A stretch of 64,000 bases of DNA, from positions 868,001 through 932,000 of the forward strand of contig NZ_CP093310.2 in NCBI RefSeq assembly GCF_022631235.3, given 5' to 3'. Position 1 is the stretch's first letter, and each line of letters begins with the position of its first letter. Both the position numbers and the translations under genes were made by a program. Of the stretch, positions 1 to 9,360 are shown piece after piece. This DNA is from Psychrobacter raelei. GTDB lineage: Bacteria; Pseudomonadota; Gammaproteobacteria; Pseudomonadales; Moraxellaceae. The notes under the pieces are model-generated. The model ran no database searches. It had not been told where the DNA came from and saw only the letters and a program-made list of their open reading frames with translations.

Positions 1-115
1 CCTCAAGATTAGATTTCCCTTAAGAGCCGTTCAAGACTAGGACGTTGATAGGCAGGGTGTGGAAGCGCAGTGATGCGTGTAGCTAACCTGTACTAATTGC
101 TCGTTTGGCTTGACC
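1..115 (+). rRNA. 23S ribosomal RNA, 3' end (partial)
   Basis: The first ~115 bases match the conserved 3' terminus of bacterial 23S rRNA, including the run through GTACTAATTGCTCG and a final GGCTTGACC. The 5' part lies left of the window. The 3' boundary is estimated from the conserved end and may be off by a few bases. A 5S gene follows after a spacer of about 165 bases, so this is the end of an rrn operon on the plus strand. Confidence 0.95.
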
Positions 116-279
116 ATACAACACCCAAGTGGTTTTGTATAAGCTATAATTATTTCGATATCATCCTGATAATCATTTATAAATAATCACTTATTAACAG
201 TGACTTGATTCAGGTTCTTGATATAATAGTCAAACAAAGTTAAGCTCACCCTTAACCAACTCATATCTATACCCCCTTT

Positions 280-394
280 GCTGACGACAATAGCACGATG
301 GAACCACCTGATCCCTTCTCGAACTCAGAAGTGAAACATCGTCGCGCCAATGGTAGTGTGGTTCGCCCATGTGAGAGTAGGTCATCGTCAGCTC
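280..394 (+). rRNA. rrf: 5S ribosomal RNA
   Basis: About 115 bases with the conserved 5S core (CCTGATCCC, TCGAACTCAGAAGTGAAAC and GTGAGAGTAGG). The terminal stem pairs GCTGACGA at the start with TCGTCAGC at the end. It lies in rrn order behind 23S and just before a rho-independent terminator. The ends are set by the terminal stem and are good to a few bases. Confidence 0.95.
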
Positions 395-404
395 CCTATA
401 CCTT

Positions 405-437
405 AAAGCCCCTATTCATCCGAATGGGGGCTTTTTT
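405..437 (+). terminator. rRNA operon terminator
   Basis: A 13-bp stem (AAAGCCCCTATTC with GAATGGGGGCTTT, one G-U pair) around a short loop, followed by a run of seven T. It sits 11 bases behind the 5S gene and is the expected end of the rrn transcript. Confidence 0.93.
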
Positions 438-580
438 TATGTGCTCTATAAGAGATTTGTATGTTGCTTTCTGGAGCTTAATCCAAGGTGTTCTACCCAA
501 AGCAAACAATCGCTTACCCATACAGCCCACTACTTTTGTTATGGTGTCTCTCTATCAACATTAACAAAAGTACTACTGCT

Positions 581-1363
581 ATGACTCCTTCCAAACTATT
601 CGATTTAACCAATAAGACAGCTATTGTGACCGGTGGCGCCAATGGTATCGGCAAAGCATCTGCTATCCTACTTGCCCAGCACGGTGCTAATGTCGTTATT
701 GCCGACCTAAAATTAGACGATGCACAAAAAGTCGCTAAAGAGATAACCGCTCTAGAGGACACAGATGCTCAAGCATTGGCCATTGAGTGCAATATTTTAA
801 AAGATGATAACTTAACCAATCTTGTTGATAAAACCATTGAGACATTCGGTGCGGTTCATATCCTGATTAATAATGCTGGCGGCGGGGGCGGCGGAAAAGA
901 AAACCCCTTTGAGATAGACGTTAGTGATTTTAAACGTGATTTTGAGCTGAACGTATTTAGCGGTTGGCGTCTATGTCAGCTGGTTGTGCCACATATGAAA
1001 AAAGCAGGTTATGGCTCTATTATCTTCACGACCTCTATGGCCAGCATCAATAAAAGCCCTAACATGAGCGGTTATGCCAGCTCAAAAGCTGCGGTTAATC
1101 ATATGGTCGCAAACCTTGCTCACGACTTTGGCCCAGAAGTACGCATTAATGCCGTAGGACCAGGCGCCACCAAAACAGACGCTCTGCAAACGGTGTTAAC
1201 GCCTGAGCTTGAAGATAAGATGTTAGAGCATACTCCAATTAAGCGCTTAGGCGAACCTGAAGATATTGCAGGGGCCATGCTGTACTTTGCCTCTCCCATA
1301 TCTGAGTGGGTGAGTGGACAGACCTTATTTGTAAATGGTGGGGGCACGCAGACGTTAGATTGA
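581..1363 (+). CDS. SDR-family oxidoreductase, 7-alpha-hydroxysteroid dehydrogenase-like
   Basis: A 260-residue classical short-chain dehydrogenase. It has the Rossmann glycine motif TGGANGIG (17-24), NNAG (97-100), a catalytic Ser in the TTSMAS stretch, and YASSK (165-169). The poly-Gly run after NNAG, the ELNVFS segment and the HTPIKRLGEPEDIA/WVSGQ C-terminal half closely resemble E. coli HdhA as I remember it, so an NAD(P)-dependent secondary alcohol or hydroxysteroid dehydrogenase is likely. The true substrate is unknown. An in-frame upstream start at 488 would add 31 hydrophobic, non-family residues, so the ATG at 581 is preferred although no strong ribosome site precedes either. Stands alone behind the rrn operon. 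Confidence 0.88.
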   Translation: MTPSKLFDLTNKTAIVTGGANGIGKASAILLAQHGANVVIADLKLDDAQKVAKEITALEDTDAQALAIECNILKDDNLTNLVDKTIETFGAVHILINNAGGGGGGKENPFEIDVSDFKRDFELNVFSGWRLCQLVVPHMKKAGYGSIIFTTSMASINKSPNMSGYASSKAAVNHMVANLAHDFGPEVRINAVGPGATKTDALQTVLTPELEDKMLEHTPIKRLGEPEDIAGAMLYFASPISEWVSGQTLFVNGGGTQTLD

Positions 1364-1637
1364 TAATAGCAACTCTTAAACTTGCCCTTTTATAGTCAAG
1401 TCAAGGTAAAAGTGCTATCCGTTACTCTATGCAGTACTTTCAAATTAAGGTTCTGTATTTACATAGATTAAAGATGGATAGCGCCTGGTTGAATACCCTG
1501 ATAGTCAAAAAGTCAATTTAGACGGAAATACCTTACTGCCTGGATTTATGGCTTATGTTTTTCATTTTTAGCCTGATAGGCTATGCCGTAATATGTAATA
1601 ATTGTTTATTAAGTACGAGAGTTTTTAAGGAGCTTTT

Positions 1638-2051
1638 ATGACTACCTCTACAGTTGAATACCAAGGCAATCTACGTACCCAAGCCTTACATCTACAGTCA
1701 AACAATCAAATCATCACCGATGCGCCAACGGACAATCATGGTAAAGGGGAGGCGTTTTCGCCGACCGATCTATTAGCGACGAGCCTTGCCAGTTGCATGC
1801 TGACCATCATCGGTATCAAAGCCGAGGCCATGGATATAGACGTGATAGGCACACGTGCTGAAGTGACTAAGATCATGACGGACAAACCCCGCCGAGTAAA
1901 AGAAATTCAAGTGGTCATTACTTTTAATCAGCCGCTTGATGAGCGTACCAAAAACAGACTTGAAGCCGCGGCTTTTAGCTGCCCTGTGGCAAAAAGTCTA
2001 CACCCTGATATTGAACAAAACGTGACCTTCCACTATCCCAGTGGTGAGTAA
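1638..2051 (+). CDS. OsmC/Ohr-family protein
   Basis: A 137-residue protein of the OsmC/Ohr fold. The two family cysteines that form the peroxidatic/resolving pair are visible at C53 (SLASCMLT) and C115 (AFSCPVAKSL). The SPTDLLATSLASC stretch is the family signature. Members reduce organic or fatty-acid hydroperoxides, but this YhfA-like branch is not clearly an Ohr. A good ribosome site (AAGGAG) precedes the ATG. Its stop codon overlaps the start of the next gene by 11 bases, which suggests translational coupling with the flavodoxin-like protein. Confidence 0.87.
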   Translation: MTTSTVEYQGNLRTQALHLQSNNQIITDAPTDNHGKGEAFSPTDLLATSLASCMLTIIGIKAEAMDIDVIGTRAEVTKIMTDKPRRVKEIQVVITFNQPLDERTKNRLEAAAFSCPVAKSLHPDIEQNVTFHYPSGE

Positions 2052-2517
2052 TGTGTCGGCTAAGACCTTATTGATTGTTGCGCATGCACCGTCACCGAAT
2101 ACCCAAAAGTTGGCTCAAGCGGCCTTTGATGGGGCCAATCATTCTGATTTAGACGTTACGGTGATTCTCAAGTCGCCACAAGAGACTCAGCCTGGTGATG
2201 TGCTTGCTGCTGACGCTTTATTGTTAGGCACCACAGAAAATCTAGCTTATATGGCAGGGTTGACCAAAGATTTCTTTGATCGCTGTTATTATCCAGTGCT
2301 GGATAAAAAGCAGGGCCTACCTTTTGCTGTCTATATTAGAGCAGGTCATGATGGGATAGGAACCAAACGGGCACTACAGACGATAACCACAGGACTGCGC
2401 TGGGAGTGGGTTCAACAGGCATTGATATTGCAAGGTGAGTGGCAGGATGTATTTGCTGAGCAAGTCGCAGAGCTAGCGATGACGTTAGCAGCGGGTGTTG
2501 AGGCAGGTGTTTATTAA
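2041..2517 (+). CDS. flavodoxin-like fold protein (putative NAD(P)H:FMN reductase family)
   Basis: A 158-residue protein that begins with a flavodoxin-type first strand and phosphate loop (LLIVAHAPSPNTQKLA), followed by an LLGTTENLAYMAGLTKDFFDR segment typical of small flavodoxin/WrbA-like proteins. The likely role is FMN-dependent electron transfer or quinone reduction in the cytoplasm; the substrate is unknown. The start is GTG at 2041 or 2044, both inside the last codons of the OsmC-like gene, so the two genes are coupled. The pairing of a peroxide-handling thiol protein with a flavoprotein suggests a shared redox role (inference). Confidence 0.8.
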   Translation: MVSNVSAKTLLIVAHAPSPNTQKLAQAAFDGANHSDLDVTVILKSPQETQPGDVLAADALLLGTTENLAYMAGLTKDFFDRCYYPVLDKKQGLPFAVYIRAGHDGIGTKRALQTITTGLRWEWVQQALILQGEWQDVFAEQVAELAMTLAAGVEAGVY

Positions 2518-2587
2518 CTCAAGTTTTATGTGCTCATGAGTGATCATCAGCACAGAGACCGTAGGCTGATTATCTAAGAGGGGTGTT

Positions 2588-3262
2588 ATGAATCAACAAA
2601 ATTTGGGCAATACAGATATCAGTCATAGCGCCCACCTGCCGTTTTCGCAAGCATGTGAGAATAATAAACAGCCTATTTTAGAGGTATTGCAGCACCAGTT
2701 GTCAGCTCATCATTATGTATTAGAGGTGGGCTCAGGGACAGGGCAGCATAGTGTTTACTTTGCACCCAGACTGCCGCATTTGCAGTGGCAAACAAGCGAT
2801 GTGGTGGATAATCATGGGGTGATTCAAGGTTGGCATGACAAGTACCCTGCACCAAACTTACACGCACCGCTGGCCTTTGATTTGACCCGTGATGGCATAC
2901 CCATAGCAGTGAGCGCGCCATCTTATCCAGATAAAAATTCGCCCTACGATGCTGTTTTTACCGCCAATACCCTGCATATTATTGCTTGGCCGCTGGTTGA
3001 GAGGTTGTTTGAGCTGGTATGGGATGCCTTGCCGACTCATGGCAAATTTATTGTCTATGGGCCGTTTAATGACAACGGTCAGTATAGTAGCGATAGTAAT
3101 CAGCGCTTTGATAGGCATTTGCGTCAGCGTGATCCAAACAGTGGTATCCGTGACAAAGTCGATATTATGCATTTAGCCAAACAGCACCATCTAATTTTAG
3201 TTAATCGCTATAGTATGCCGGCCAATAATGAGATATTGGTGTTTGAAAAATCTGATATTTAA
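2588..3262 (+). CDS. DUF938-family SAM-dependent methyltransferase
   Basis: A 224-residue class I methyltransferase-like protein. The SAM-binding motif I is LEVGSGTGQH (45-54), followed by an acidic post-I strand and a YDAVFTANTLHI segment around residue 120. The FVYGPFNDNGQYSSDSN stretch and the RDPNSGIRD motif are hallmarks of the DUF938 family, whose substrate is not established. Start ATG has GAGGGG upstream. It is 70 bases behind the flavodoxin-like gene and may share its transcript. It is convergent with the antiporter gene. Confidence 0.85.
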   Translation: MNQQNLGNTDISHSAHLPFSQACENNKQPILEVLQHQLSAHHYVLEVGSGTGQHSVYFAPRLPHLQWQTSDVVDNHGVIQGWHDKYPAPNLHAPLAFDLTRDGIPIAVSAPSYPDKNSPYDAVFTANTLHIIAWPLVERLFELVWDALPTHGKFIVYGPFNDNGQYSSDSNQRFDRHLRQRDPNSGIRDKVDIMHLAKQHHLILVNRYSMPANNEILVFEKSDI

Positions 3263-3323
3263 AACCTCAAGTGAATATAACGTTAACGTTAATAGCATGG
3301 CAGACCCTACAGGAAGCATTTCG

Positions 3324-5096
3324 CTAATAGTGCTTCAGACCAATGGTGCGTAGGGTGCCTTTATCATCAATATCTTTGATAATAAGTGACCACTCTTCAT
3401 TGATTTGGACCGTGTCTCCAGGTACAGGTGCGGTATTTAGGTTGGCTTTGATAAATTCAGCAACCGTTTGTTGCCACATGTTAACCGGTGAGCCCTCTTT
3501 ATCGTAAGTGACTTTGGTATTCGGCGGGGTAGAGGAGACGCTTTCATCAAAGAAGGGCAGATCACCAAGCCGAACATTGGGAGAGATCATCCAGTCACCA
3601 TAAAAATCTTCCACTGAGCGCCTATCTAGCTTAATGTCATTATAAATACGAGCGATTTTGGCGGCATGATTACCCCTTAAGCCATACCAGACTCGGTCGC
3701 CATATTTTAAGCGGGTGTCTTGATCAACAATAACGATTTTTTCATTACGAATTAACGCAAAAATGGCAATTTCATCCTCACTTATACTGGAGGAGATGTC
3801 CAAGGGGTGGCGGCCCATAGCAAAAGCACCAGGCTTCACCTCAAACTCGTATAAGGTAATACTGGCCTGCTCTGATACCCAAATCTCCATCTCTTCATCA
3901 GGCTCAGCATTGCTTGGTACACGTACTTTAAATAAATTAGCCATAAACGGAATAGTGGTACCTTGTAGCACTAAGGATAAAATCACCACCCCAAAGGCAA
4001 TATCAAATAACAAAAAGGCGTCCGGTAGGCCGGCCATCACCGGTAAAATGGCCAGCGTAATCGGCACCGCACCGCGCAGGCCAACCCAAGAAATAAAGCC
4101 TATTTCTCTATTTTTAAAGCCAAATGGCTTGATGCTTGAGAATACGGCGATAGGACGGGCAATCAAAATCATAAAGGCGGCGATGGCCACAGAGTAGTGC
4201 CAGACGTTGAGCACGTTTGAGGGGGTCACCAATAAGCCCAGCACCACGAACAGTACGGCTTGTGATAACCAAGCAAAGCTGTCCATAACCCTTAACACAT
4301 GCTCAGTGGCGCGTACTTTATTATTACCCACTAAAATACCGGCCAAATATACCGCCAAGAAGCCACTACCACCAATTAAGTTGGTCGCAGCAAACACCGC
4401 CAGACCCGCTGACATAATTAAAATGGCATACATGCCGACCGCCAGATGTAGCTTAGGCAACATCTTCGATAACAGGTAACCAAATAATAGCCCCATGAGC
4501 ATCCCAAAGCCCAATTGCTGCGCCAATAAGCTCACAAACCCTAATAAGGTTTGGCTATTTTGATCGACATTAAGCGCAATTAGGCCTGTAACCAGTAAGA
4601 TAGCAAAAGGATCGTTGGCGCCGGATTCAAGCTCTAGTGTGGCTTGAACACGGTCGTTTAGCTTCACGCCGCCATTACGTAATAATGAAAATACTGCCGC
4701 TGCATCGGTTGAGCCGACAATGGCTGCCATCAATAGCCCGATACGCCAGTCGACATCCAGCAGCCAGGTGACGAATAAGCCCAGTACCAAGACGGTGGCA
4801 AATACACCCCAAGTGGCCAATACCACAGCCGGCTTTAAGCCCACACGGAAGGACTTAAAGGAGGTTCGCAAGCCGCCGTCTAATAGGATGCAGGCCAATG
4901 CCGCCTGCCCCACAAAGTTAGCAATGGCATACTGGGAGAACTCAATACCCAAAATCCCTTCTTCACCTGCCAACATACCCACCAATAAAAATAGCAGCAG
5001 TAAGGGTAGGCCCAAGCGGGCTGAAAGTGTACTGGCCATAATACTTGAGAAGATAAGTATCGCACTGACCAAATATACAATGTTTAGGGTTTCCAT
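3324..5096 (-). CDS. nhaP2: CPA1-type K+(Na+)/H+ antiporter, NhaP2/CvrA-like
   Basis: A 590-residue protein with a hydrophobic antiporter domain of roughly 12 membrane segments (residues ~5-385), containing the LESGANDP motif typical of CPA1 exchangers. A soluble tail follows with a TrkA-C (RCK_C)-like part (FALIRNEKIVIVDQDTRLKYGDRVW) and a CorC/HlyC-like end. This architecture is that of the K+/H+ antiporter NhaP2 (CvrA), which expels K+ or Na+ in exchange for protons. The ATG at 5096 gives an N-terminus matching the family (METLNIVYLVSAILI). A GTG at 5138 would add 14 residues. Single gene, convergent with the methyltransferase. Confidence 0.9.
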   Translation of the reverse strand: METLNIVYLVSAILIFSSIMASTLSARLGLPLLLLFLLVGMLAGEEGILGIEFSQYAIANFVGQAALACILLDGGLRTSFKSFRVGLKPAVVLATWGVFATVLVLGLFVTWLLDVDWRIGLLMAAIVGSTDAAAVFSLLRNGGVKLNDRVQATLELESGANDPFAILLVTGLIALNVDQNSQTLLGFVSLLAQQLGFGMLMGLLFGYLLSKMLPKLHLAVGMYAILIMSAGLAVFAATNLIGGSGFLAVYLAGILVGNNKVRATEHVLRVMDSFAWLSQAVLFVVLGLLVTPSNVLNVWHYSVAIAAFMILIARPIAVFSSIKPFGFKNREIGFISWVGLRGAVPITLAILPVMAGLPDAFLLFDIAFGVVILSLVLQGTTIPFMANLFKVRVPSNAEPDEEMEIWVSEQASITLYEFEVKPGAFAMGRHPLDISSSISEDEIAIFALIRNEKIVIVDQDTRLKYGDRVWYGLRGNHAAKIARIYNDIKLDRRSVEDFYGDWMISPNVRLGDLPFFDESVSSTPPNTKVTYDKEGSPVNMWQQTVAEFIKANLNTAPVPGDTVQINEEWSLIIKDIDDKGTLRTIGLKHY

Positions 5097-5232
5097 GAGT
5101 CCAATAAGCCTAGAGTCTAAGAGTAAGCTGCCTAACACAACTGATTAGGCAAGAAGGCGCCCAGCCAATTCGCTGAGCGTATTAAATGATAAAAAAGGTA
5201 TCAGGTGCGGTAGTAATTGCGATGAGCGCGTG

Positions 5233-6723
5233 CTAGATAGATTCTGCAGTAGTTCGCTTGATTTGTCTATGCTGTACCCAAATTAGTAGGATAAAACACA
5301 TCAGCCATAATGCCAGTAGGTGATACAGATAACTACTAACTTGACTTAAAGAGGCGCCCATTTGGTTTAATTGTACCGAGGCATTCATCCCTGAGGTAGA
5401 TGGAAATAGCCAACGCACATATTGTAACACCTCAGGCAATTGAGTGACCGGCCAAGGATAGCCGCTCAAAAAGAACATGGGTAGGGAGCTGAAAATTAGA
5501 ATCTGCATACCGCGCTCACGCTCTTTAAACCACAGGCCAAGCAAGCAGCCGAGTGTCGCCACAGTGGGAGCGTAGATTGCCATAAACAGTAAGGTACCCG
5601 GCAGATTATGACCGCGCGAATAATTTTGAAAATTAAAGACCCAACCATAATAAAAACAGGCCACGGTAAAAGTAATTAAAGATAAGGCGCCAATACGGCC
5701 AAGCCAGCCTAGGATACTGGCGTTTTGTTTTTTGTTTTCGTACCAAGTGCCAATAAGTAAGGAGGTGCCCATCAACAAGGTTTGCTGCAAAATCAAAATG
5801 GCCACGGCTGGTACCACATAAGCACCATAGCCTTCGGTACGGTTAAACATGGGATCAATGCGCAGAGGCACCGCTTGAGTACTTACCTTGGCCGTTGGCA
5901 TATAAGCACCTTGGGCCACACTGCGCTTAATCTCTATGCCCGCTGAGACGGTGGAGACGGCTGTGGTAAAGCCCAATTGCAGCTGTTTATTTAATAAAAA
6001 GTAACTGTTATTGCCCAAAATAGACACATGTGCAGGCTTACTGGCGTAGACGTCTTTTTCTAAATCACGAGGGATAATCAAATAGCCGGCAATTTGCTCA
6101 TCATACAGGGCATTTAAGGCATCTGTTTGGGTCAGATAAGGGGTCACCTTGATGTTGGGATGGGCATCGCTATAGCGGGTAATGGTCTTTGATAATTTGC
6201 TGTGATCATAATCGACCACACCAACTGGCACCTGCTGCACCACCTCACTACCATAAGGCCAGGGGTAGAAGAACCCATAAATTATCGGCGCAAAAATCAG
6301 CATTAATAGCACGCCTTTGTCCTTAAAAGCCAATGCTAATGTGCCTAAGAATCCTTCAATCAAACTGCTGTGGCTGATCATAGCTGTCGGCTTTTTATCC
6401 ACACTTGAGCGTGGCTGTGAGGGGGCTTTTGATTCAGATGATAAAGCAGGCTCTGCTCGTAACTGACTCGCATCACAGTGTGCAGCATCTGTCTGATGGC
6501 TTGGCAGCTTATCTTGTGATAGTGGGTCTTGATTGATTGAGCTGTCATCTGTTGGGTCTTGATGTAACGGCTTCTTGTCTAAAGGGGCAGGGTCTAACGC
6601 AGCCTGTTGTGATGACTCATGATCCAAGCCAGTGTGCAAATTGCTACTGCCTTGTTGGGTAGTGTCTAAGGCACCATCATTGTCTTCATGTGGCTGTTTT
6701 GGGTTCAAAGGGAGATTGGACAT
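5233..6723 (-). CDS. ABC-2-type export permease with long hydrophilic N-terminal tail
   Basis: 496 residues. After an N-terminal tail of about 115 hydrophilic residues rich in D, Q, S and P comes a YhhJ/YbhR-like permease: one membrane segment near residue 125, a large extracytoplasmic domain containing VGVVDYDHS, then about five membrane segments. This is the ABC-2 membrane family used for export of drugs or small molecules with an HlyD adaptor. An internal Met at 115 would give a normal-sized 381-residue permease, so the tail is either real or a start artefact. Its ATG overlaps the stop of the preceding permease (TAATG), so translation is coupled. Last gene of a TolC-HlyD-permease-permease operon. 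Confidence 0.85.
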   Translation of the reverse strand: MSNLPLNPKQPHEDNDGALDTTQQGSSNLHTGLDHESSQQAALDPAPLDKKPLHQDPTDDSSINQDPLSQDKLPSHQTDAAHCDASQLRAEPALSSESKAPSQPRSSVDKKPTAMISHSSLIEGFLGTLALAFKDKGVLLMLIFAPIIYGFFYPWPYGSEVVQQVPVGVVDYDHSKLSKTITRYSDAHPNIKVTPYLTQTDALNALYDEQIAGYLIIPRDLEKDVYASKPAHVSILGNNSYFLLNKQLQLGFTTAVSTVSAGIEIKRSVAQGAYMPTAKVSTQAVPLRIDPMFNRTEGYGAYVVPAVAILILQQTLLMGTSLLIGTWYENKKQNASILGWLGRIGALSLITFTVACFYYGWVFNFQNYSRGHNLPGTLLFMAIYAPTVATLGCLLGLWFKERERGMQILIFSSLPMFFLSGYPWPVTQLPEVLQYVRWLFPSTSGMNASVQLNQMGASLSQVSSYLYHLLALWLMCFILLIWVQHRQIKRTTAESI

Positions 6724-8198
6724 TAGCGGGCTCCCCAGCGTTGTGGATTTTTAAAGGCGCGGATACATAATAAGGCGGTAAGTACCAAAGTGACCACCAC
6801 AGCCACTATTAGGCCGGCGAGTGTGGGTAGTGCCACTGAAACCGGTGCCGACATTTGTAATTGGGTTAAGTGAATCCGTAGATAATGGGTTAAGGGTAGG
6901 GCATTGGCCCAGCGCTGGGCGCCTTCACTCATTGCCAATAGCGGAAAAGTGACACCCGCGAAGGCAAACGATGGCGCAGAGACAAAGCCGGTACTTGAGA
7001 GCCCCATACGCAGCGAATAACTGTTCAAAGTAAAAATGGCGCCCACCCACAAAGAGATCATCACCAGAGCTATAAAGGCAGCAAACACAATCAAGATGGC
7101 CGCAGCGCTGGCCGGATGCACGGACACCGCTAAGAGTAGCATTAGCCCTGCCCACATCATATAAAACAATAGCGCCCAGATAAGCTTGCCATTTAGACCG
7201 ACCACCAGCGCCAAGATAGACACTGTTTGTGGCATACGCGGCTGTCCCAATTGGGTGGTGCTGATAGGGGCTGGTACTGCACTGAGGCTTGAGGTAGAAG
7301 TGGGTACAAAAGTCTGGGTGCTCAATGCGTTATAATCAATCGGGCCTTGCCAGCTAGCATCAAGATCTGCCTGCATTTTTGCCAGTTTTTGCGCTGGCGG
7401 GAGATGCTTGAGCGCTTTAAAATCAGGATAAGGCATGTCCGGATAGACGATGGTGTGATACCACTGTGAGAAGGTTTTATCCCTAATCTCGCGGCCAATG
7501 GTCGTCGCCCCAATAATCATGGCCAAAATATGTAATAAAGCGGGGATCACTGTGGAGGCCAAGAACTGCTGATAGTTGGCTCCTATATTAAATAAGCTTA
7601 TGCGCTCGACACCAATGGGCGAGTAGCTAATCTTAGCCTGCTCTATATAACTGCCTTGCTTGACAGTGCGCTTAATCTCCACCCCTGCTGATAGCGTACC
7701 TACCACAGCCTGCACCCCTTTTTGAATGATACCTGAATGGGTACCATACTGCGCATTAACCTTTAAGATAATCGGTGAAGGGGCTGCTTTATTAATTTGA
7801 TCGGCAAAATCTGATGGAATGATGACCACCCCATATATCTTTTTGGTCAAGATATCCTCGTTGACCTGAGCCATATCGGTATACAGCTGCTCAACTTTGA
7901 TATCAGGGCTGGCATCGAGGTAGCGGGTAAGGGTGCGAGAGTAGGCGCTGCGACTATCGTCAATAACGCCAATGGGCAGATCGACGATATAAGGCTTAGA
8001 AAATATCCACCATATGCTTAAGATGGTCGCCAAAGGCAGCCACAATAGCATGACAAAGTCCCACGAGTGATGCTGCAAGAAGCGACCTTCATAGCACGCA
8101 CTGCGTAAGAACACTGACCACAGTGAGGCCTTGCGATTGTCTTTATCACCAAAGACAATCTTAGGCGGTGTGCTGTGATTACCGGAAGATGCAGACAT
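6723..8198 (-). CDS. ABC-2-type export permease
   Basis: 491 residues with the same plan as its neighbour: an N-terminal membrane segment (FVMLLWLPLATILSIWW), a periplasmic domain with IGVIDDSRSAYSRTL, and about five C-terminal membrane segments. A roughly 90-residue hydrophilic insert (WYHTIVYPDMPYP to ISTTQLG) sits between the second and third segments. The two permeases are paralogues and probably heterodimerise. No nucleotide-binding domain is present here or in the adjacent genes, so the energy source is unclear. It lies 28 bases behind the HlyD-like gene. Confidence 0.85.
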   Translation of the reverse strand: MSASSGNHSTPPKIVFGDKDNRKASLWSVFLRSACYEGRFLQHHSWDFVMLLWLPLATILSIWWIFSKPYIVDLPIGVIDDSRSAYSRTLTRYLDASPDIKVEQLYTDMAQVNEDILTKKIYGVVIIPSDFADQINKAAPSPIILKVNAQYGTHSGIIQKGVQAVVGTLSAGVEIKRTVKQGSYIEQAKISYSPIGVERISLFNIGANYQQFLASTVIPALLHILAMIIGATTIGREIRDKTFSQWYHTIVYPDMPYPDFKALKHLPPAQKLAKMQADLDASWQGPIDYNALSTQTFVPTSTSSLSAVPAPISTTQLGQPRMPQTVSILALVVGLNGKLIWALLFYMMWAGLMLLLAVSVHPASAAAILIVFAAFIALVMISLWVGAIFTLNSYSLRMGLSSTGFVSAPSFAFAGVTFPLLAMSEGAQRWANALPLTHYLRIHLTQLQMSAPVSVALPTLAGLIVAVVVTLVLTALLCIRAFKNPQRWGAR

Positions 8199-8226
8199 AA
8201 TCTAGCCTTAGCCTATCCAATCTGAT

Positions 8227-9300
8227 TTAGTTAACACGGTTGGTCTTTTTATTAGAGGCACTGGCATCAAGCTCTACCACCACGCTCATGCCCGAGCGAA
8301 TCTTGGGGTCAGCAGTGACGGGACGCGCTTTGACCTCAAAGGTACGCACATCAAAGTTATCTTCGGTATTGGTGGCGCGCCAAGTAGCAAAGTCAGACAA
8401 GGCGGCGGTGTTAAATACTTTAAACGTCATCTTATAAGGGGCATCAGGACGAGACAGCGCTGGTACTTGGCCGACAAACTGGGTGCCAATGCTAAACTGA
8501 TTTAATAGGTTTTCTGTCACATTGAGTACCACCCACTGCTGATTGGGATCGACCAAAGTCATGATGGGGACGCCTTGGCCGATGACCTCACCTGGATTGA
8601 CAATCACATCATCAACTATGCCGGCAATGGGGCTTTTTAAGTTGGCCTCATTTTGCGCCGCTTGTGCCTCTTCAATCTTACCATCTACTTGGGCCACCTG
8701 TGCTCTAGCACCCGCTTTATCTTCTTCACGAGCCCCTTCTACGGCCAAGTCATATTGTAAGCGGGCGGCGTCAGCTTTATCTTGGTTGGCCACATACTGA
8801 GTATAGGCTTCATCGCGCTTTTGACGTGCCATTAGTCCCTCTTCATAAAGACGATTAACACGCTCATAAGTACTCTTGGCTAAGTCTGCTGCGGCTTGGT
8901 TGGCTTGCCAAGCTGCTTTGGCTTGGCCAATTTCTTGCGGACGGGCACCATTTTGTGCTTTATCCAGCTGGCTTTGGGCCATGTCTCGGGCAGCTAAAGC
9001 CTGGTTCATTTTGGCAGTAATTTCAGGTGAATCCATTTCAATCAGCTGTTGACCCGCAGTGACATTATCACCTTCAGTGACCAATATCTTGGCGATGCGT
9101 CCCGGCACTTTTGCGGCAATGGCAGTGGACTGCATCTCCATTTGGCCTTGCACCACGATAGGTTTTTCGTTACTTTGTGAACTTTTATTTAAGCCATAAA
9201 TAATCAGCGCTATTATCCCAGCCACAACTAAGGTGATTATGATGTTTCTTAGCATGGTTGGGCTGGGCTTTTTTGAGGGGCTCGTGTTTGAGGTGCTCAT
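8227..9300 (-). CDS. HlyD/EmrA-family membrane fusion protein (periplasmic adaptor)
   Basis: 357 residues with a short cytoplasmic N-terminus and a single membrane anchor (residues ~18-36, IIITLVVAGIIALIIYGL). Next come a split biotinyl-lipoyl-like domain (GRIAKILVTEGDNVTAGQQL and the later LKSPIAGIVDDVIVNPGEVIGQG half) and a long alpha-hairpin rich in A, Q, K and E between them. The beta-barrel follows (WVVLNVTENLLNQFSIG). This adaptor links inner-membrane export permeases to a TolC channel. It is third from last in the operon, 60 bases behind the TolC-like gene. It resembles YhiI/YbhG-type adaptors. Confidence 0.9.
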   Translation of the reverse strand: MSTSNTSPSKKPSPTMLRNIIITLVVAGIIALIIYGLNKSSQSNEKPIVVQGQMEMQSTAIAAKVPGRIAKILVTEGDNVTAGQQLIEMDSPEITAKMNQALAARDMAQSQLDKAQNGARPQEIGQAKAAWQANQAAADLAKSTYERVNRLYEEGLMARQKRDEAYTQYVANQDKADAARLQYDLAVEGAREEDKAGARAQVAQVDGKIEEAQAAQNEANLKSPIAGIVDDVIVNPGEVIGQGVPIMTLVDPNQQWVVLNVTENLLNQFSIGTQFVGQVPALSRPDAPYKMTFKVFNTAALSDFATWRATNTEDNFDVRTFEVKARPVTADPKIRSGMSVVVELDASASNKKTNRVN

Positions 9301-9360
9301 GTATTTATCCTGAAGATAAAATAAAAGTAAAAAGGTTAAGGCGTGTAGCGGCGCTTAGCG

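Noticed and set aside
298..564. Open frame of 88 codons across 5S rRNA
   Set aside because: It overlaps the 5S gene and its terminator and has no protein-like features.
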